Origin: Cuniculiplasma divulgatum
GTDB lineage: Archaea; Thermoplasmatota; Thermoplasmata; Thermoplasmatales; Thermoplasmataceae
Assembly (NCBI GenBank): GCA_031200235.1
Contig: CP133595.1
Coordinates: 682,001-746,000 of the forward strand
DNA: 64,000 bases
Reading direction: 5' to 3'
Each line of letters begins with the position of its first letter. The stretch's first letter is position 1. The position numbers were made by a program, and so were the translations under genes. The notes under the pieces are model-generated. The model did no database searches, had not been told where the DNA came from, and saw nothing but the letters and a program-made list of their open reading frames with translations. Below are positions 61,882 to 64,000 of the stretch, piece by piece.

Positions 61882-62639
61882 ACAAATGATTAAATATTGG
61901 AAACAGGATTGTTCTATATGTCTGCATCCATGTATATAAATGAAATTCGACCAGGCACTTGCAATAAATGGCTCCGGCCAATGGTACCGTTGTATTCTGC
62001 AAATCCGCTTTTTTCTTGGCTTTTCTGACATGCGCCAGCCGGGACCATTTGAGGAGCCAGCATGAGCCAGTAATAGCGCCACTATCAGATTGTGGCGCGC
62101 CATGGTAAAATAGGCATTCACCGGATGATTGCAGTGTACAATGGAAACCATTGGTGTGGAGTGAGTTGAGCCAGTGGTGGATTCAAGTTACAGAAATCCT
62201 CTATTTCTATGGCTTTTCCGACAGGATGCATTTATGGCTACTGCTGAACCATGGTTCCGACAAGAGTTGTATTAGAACTTTCAGAATGTGTTTGAGAACC
62301 TCTGTTTTCAGGGATTCCTAAGGGAGCAAGCTTGGAACAAATTTGGAAGCCATATCAAACTGACGGCTAAGCCAGTGGTTCTGGATTGCTGGACATCGTA
62401 AATTACTTACCCATCAGATAGTTGCATGTGTACGATGGAGACCAGTGGTTCCGGGAGCCATTTCTGGAACCAGTGACGATGACCGTACATGTATCTATAC
62501 TGGTGAGATGCATGACCCCAAAAACGTCCGGCTTAAGACTTGCAGTTTCTGGAAATTTTCGGTGAGACCTTTCTTAAAGGTGAGAAGATCGTCGGTGGCT
62601 AGAATCATGCCCAGCGCTTACTGAAGCCATGGACGGTGT
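61882..62639. other. Non-coding region with recurring CCANTGG motifs
   Basis: No gene is supported. CCANTGG occurs at 61978, 62148, 62171, 62372 and 62442, with related CCATGG at 62249 and CCAGTGA at 62470. Two of these copies sit in longer similar blocks (about 62126-62160 and 62412-62452: TTGCAGTGTACAATGGAAAC versus TTGCATGTGTACGATGGAGA). Possibly a decayed repeat unit or decayed coding sequence. Confidence 0.35.
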
Positions 62640-63426
62640 GTGTATGGAAATTTACATCATATCCGAAGACTGAAGTATCAAAAGGGAAAAATCCCATTAA
62701 CACACATACGATTACAGAAGTTGGGCCAAAATGGCTGTCATCCCATCTCCACAGTGAAGGCGTCTAACGAAATCTCAAAAATTGACATGAAATACGTCTG
62801 CATGCATGGAGAAAACAGAACATCCAGTCTATTTGAAATGATAGACTGAGTCTAATAAGAAATAGAAACCCTTATCCGCTGATTTTCCGTGCATAGTGAA
62901 ATCCGATGATCGGTGGAATCAGGGAAGCAATCGGAAAATATCCCGGATATAACTGCACCTCTGATGATGTGAAGAAGGCAATGGATCTTACGCCCCCTGG
63001 ATCAAGGAATAAAGATGCTTTCCAGTGTCTGGATGAGACGCGACAACGGCACTAAGTTTGTGATCAGATCTGTGCAGCTGTTCCTATGATCATTTAACAT
63101 CGCAAATGAGAGGATACATCCTGCCACTCCAATGGAATGCACACATAGTATCATTCAGTTCCATACTGGAGAAGAAAGCGATAAGGAGGTTTGAGTTTTC
63201 TTCCTTCAAGGATCCAGGCAGCACAGTATCCAGGTTTATCTTATTCTACAGCAATGAAAGGCTGCACTCTGTGGCCAATTGCAGATTCCCTAGGGAAGTA
63301 TATGAAAAATGGAAAGGAAACATAATAGAGGGATGGGCATTAGTCATAAGCCTGTCCACTCTCATAGAGGAACAAACCACTGACAATCATCCACATTTGG
63401 AATTTCAAGAAAAACGCAAATTATAA
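62640..63426 (+). pseudogene. Broken rve (IS3-like) transposase
   Basis: Fragments of an integrase-core transposase lie in order over three frames: ISKIDMKYVCMHGENRTSSL (first Asp block) ending near 62849; AIGKYPGYNCTSDDVKKAMD at about 62925-62985; MRRDNGTKFVIRSVQLFL (second Asp block) ending in TGA; NIANERIHPATPME; and finally NAHIVSFSSILEKKAIRRFE to YSNERLHSVANCRFPREVYE (terminal Glu block). At least three lesions separate them, so the gene is dead. Likely IS3-type or a close rve relative. Confidence 0.8.
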
Positions 63427-63450
63427 TTTGCCTAATACAATCAAAGTAAC

Positions 63451-63768
63451 ATGGCATGGTATAAGATAGCCAAGGAAGGGGCCATGAAGGATGGGGACCT
63501 TTTCAAGGCAAACATAGAAGGAAGAGAGGTACTGCTTATAAGAGATGGAGCAAACTATTACGCAACATCGTGTTACTGCACGCACGAAGATTATGATCTC
63601 TCGGAAGGCTTCATGGATGATCATACTCTCATTTGCCCCAACCACTTTGCTGTTTTCAATCCAAAGGACGGCTCCGTGATCAGCCCGCCGGAGGGGTCAG
63701 GAGATATCGGCCCACTTCATTCCTACAAGACCAGGGTGGAAAACGGCCAGATAATGGTGGAGCTCTGA
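63451..63768 (+). CDS. Rieske-type [2Fe-2S] ferredoxin
   Basis: A 105-residue protein with the two Rieske cluster-binding motifs: YCTHEDYDL (Cys-x-His) and ICPNHFAVFNP (Cys-x-x-His). The fold is otherwise typical of stand-alone Rieske ferredoxins of the biphenyl dioxygenase ferredoxin class (KDGDLFKANIEGREVLLIRD). It has no membrane anchor, so it is a soluble electron carrier rather than a bc1 subunit. Its partner oxygenase or reductase is not in the window. Confidence 0.9.
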   Translation: MAWYKIAKEGAMKDGDLFKANIEGREVLLIRDGANYYATSCYCTHEDYDLSEGFMDDHTLICPNHFAVFNPKDGSVISPPEGSGDIGPLHSYKTRVENGQIMVEL

Positions 63769-63916
63769 CTGAAGCTGTTGTAACTGGTCGCGTATCTGAG
63801 GGCTGGAAGGCAGGATCCCCTGATCTTCACTCCCTCAATTCTGGAAAATTCTGAAAGCAAATTTCTTCATATGTGCAAATGTTAAAATTTTATGTTCAAT
63901 AACTTACAAGCCTCAA

Positions 63917-64000
63917 ATGTCCATAACTTCTGAAAATATAGCTGCAGAACCTCTAAAAAGACTGCATTTTCTCTGTGAAAACCTTCTTGCAGAAGGTGAT
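63917..64000 (+). CDS. Start of an unidentified gene (partial)
   Basis: ATG at 63917 opens a frame reading MSITSENIAAEPLKRLHFLC and continues, uninterrupted, to the window edge (28 codons). A TATA-like TTAAAATTTTA at 63882-63892 has the right spacing for a leaderless mRNA. The product cannot be assigned. Confidence 0.5.
   Translation, partial: MSITSENIAAEPLKRLHFLCENLLAEGD

Noticed and set aside
62640-62849. Small independent gene
   Set aside because: Its end (DMKYVCMHGENRTSSLF) matches the first catalytic block of an rve transposase, so it belongs to the broken transposase.
1-64000. CRISPR array or cas genes
   Set aside because: I saw no regularly spaced direct repeats and no cas-like protein; the TnpB gene is of transposon type, not Cas12.

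Overview
The window looks like a chromosomal segment of an acidophilic archaeon of the order Thermoplasmatales (a Thermoplasma-like lineage). I base this on four things I can see: an archaeal-type ribosomal/translation cluster (S19e, PDCD5, L39e, L31e, aIF6); archaeal lipid and tRNA enzymes (CDP-archaeol synthase, Pth2-type peptidyl-tRNA hydrolase); an SDR-type L-threonine dehydrogenase that resembles the Thermoplasma enzyme along its whole length; and many genes with a TATA-like box about 25 bases before the first start codon, which suggests leaderless transcripts. Species cannot be named from sequence reading alone.

Bases 1-49,500 are mostly a dense housekeeping core. It holds the Suf iron-sulfur assembly genes with a divergent SufR-like regulator, threonine dehydrogenase, moaE, isocitrate dehydrogenase, purA, exonuclease III, urocanase, a sugar-nucleotide transferase, two cobalamin genes, pyrF, ftsZ, pyrE, the translation cluster, two ABC exporters, a membrane-ferritin/VIT protein, a class III aminotransferase, an Hjc-like nuclease, surE, an acyl-CoA synthetase with a metallo-beta-lactamase partner, a PhoU-like regulator, carS-pth2, a trans-sulfuration enzyme, tmk and map, plus four MFS transporters. 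Many adjacent genes overlap by 4-11 bases. Interruptions are few: one TnpB-only IS200/IS605 element (about 2962-4288), the 3' remnant of another beside tRNA-Ser(GGA), and a short element with similar ends near 49.6-49.8 kb that has no gene.

Bases 50,005-57,625 form the most interesting locus. A winged-helix protein and a membrane partner are followed by three secreted paralogues with SipW/TasA-like signal regions, a DUF5305-like membrane protein split by a 1.6-kb IS4-superfamily element, and a polytopic signal peptidase of the S26B (ER/SipW-like) type. This reads as a self-contained system for exporting and assembling TasA/camelysin-like surface fibres.

Bases 57,630-63,430 are a transposon graveyard: a frameshifted IS5-like transposase, a foreign-looking HTH gene with an in-frame TGA, an apparently intact IS110 element whose 5' non-coding segment folds as two stem-loops with internal loops (candidate bridge RNA), a frameshifted IS4 transposase, and a broken rve (IS3-like) transposase. 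The window ends with a Rieske ferredoxin and the start of an unidentified gene.
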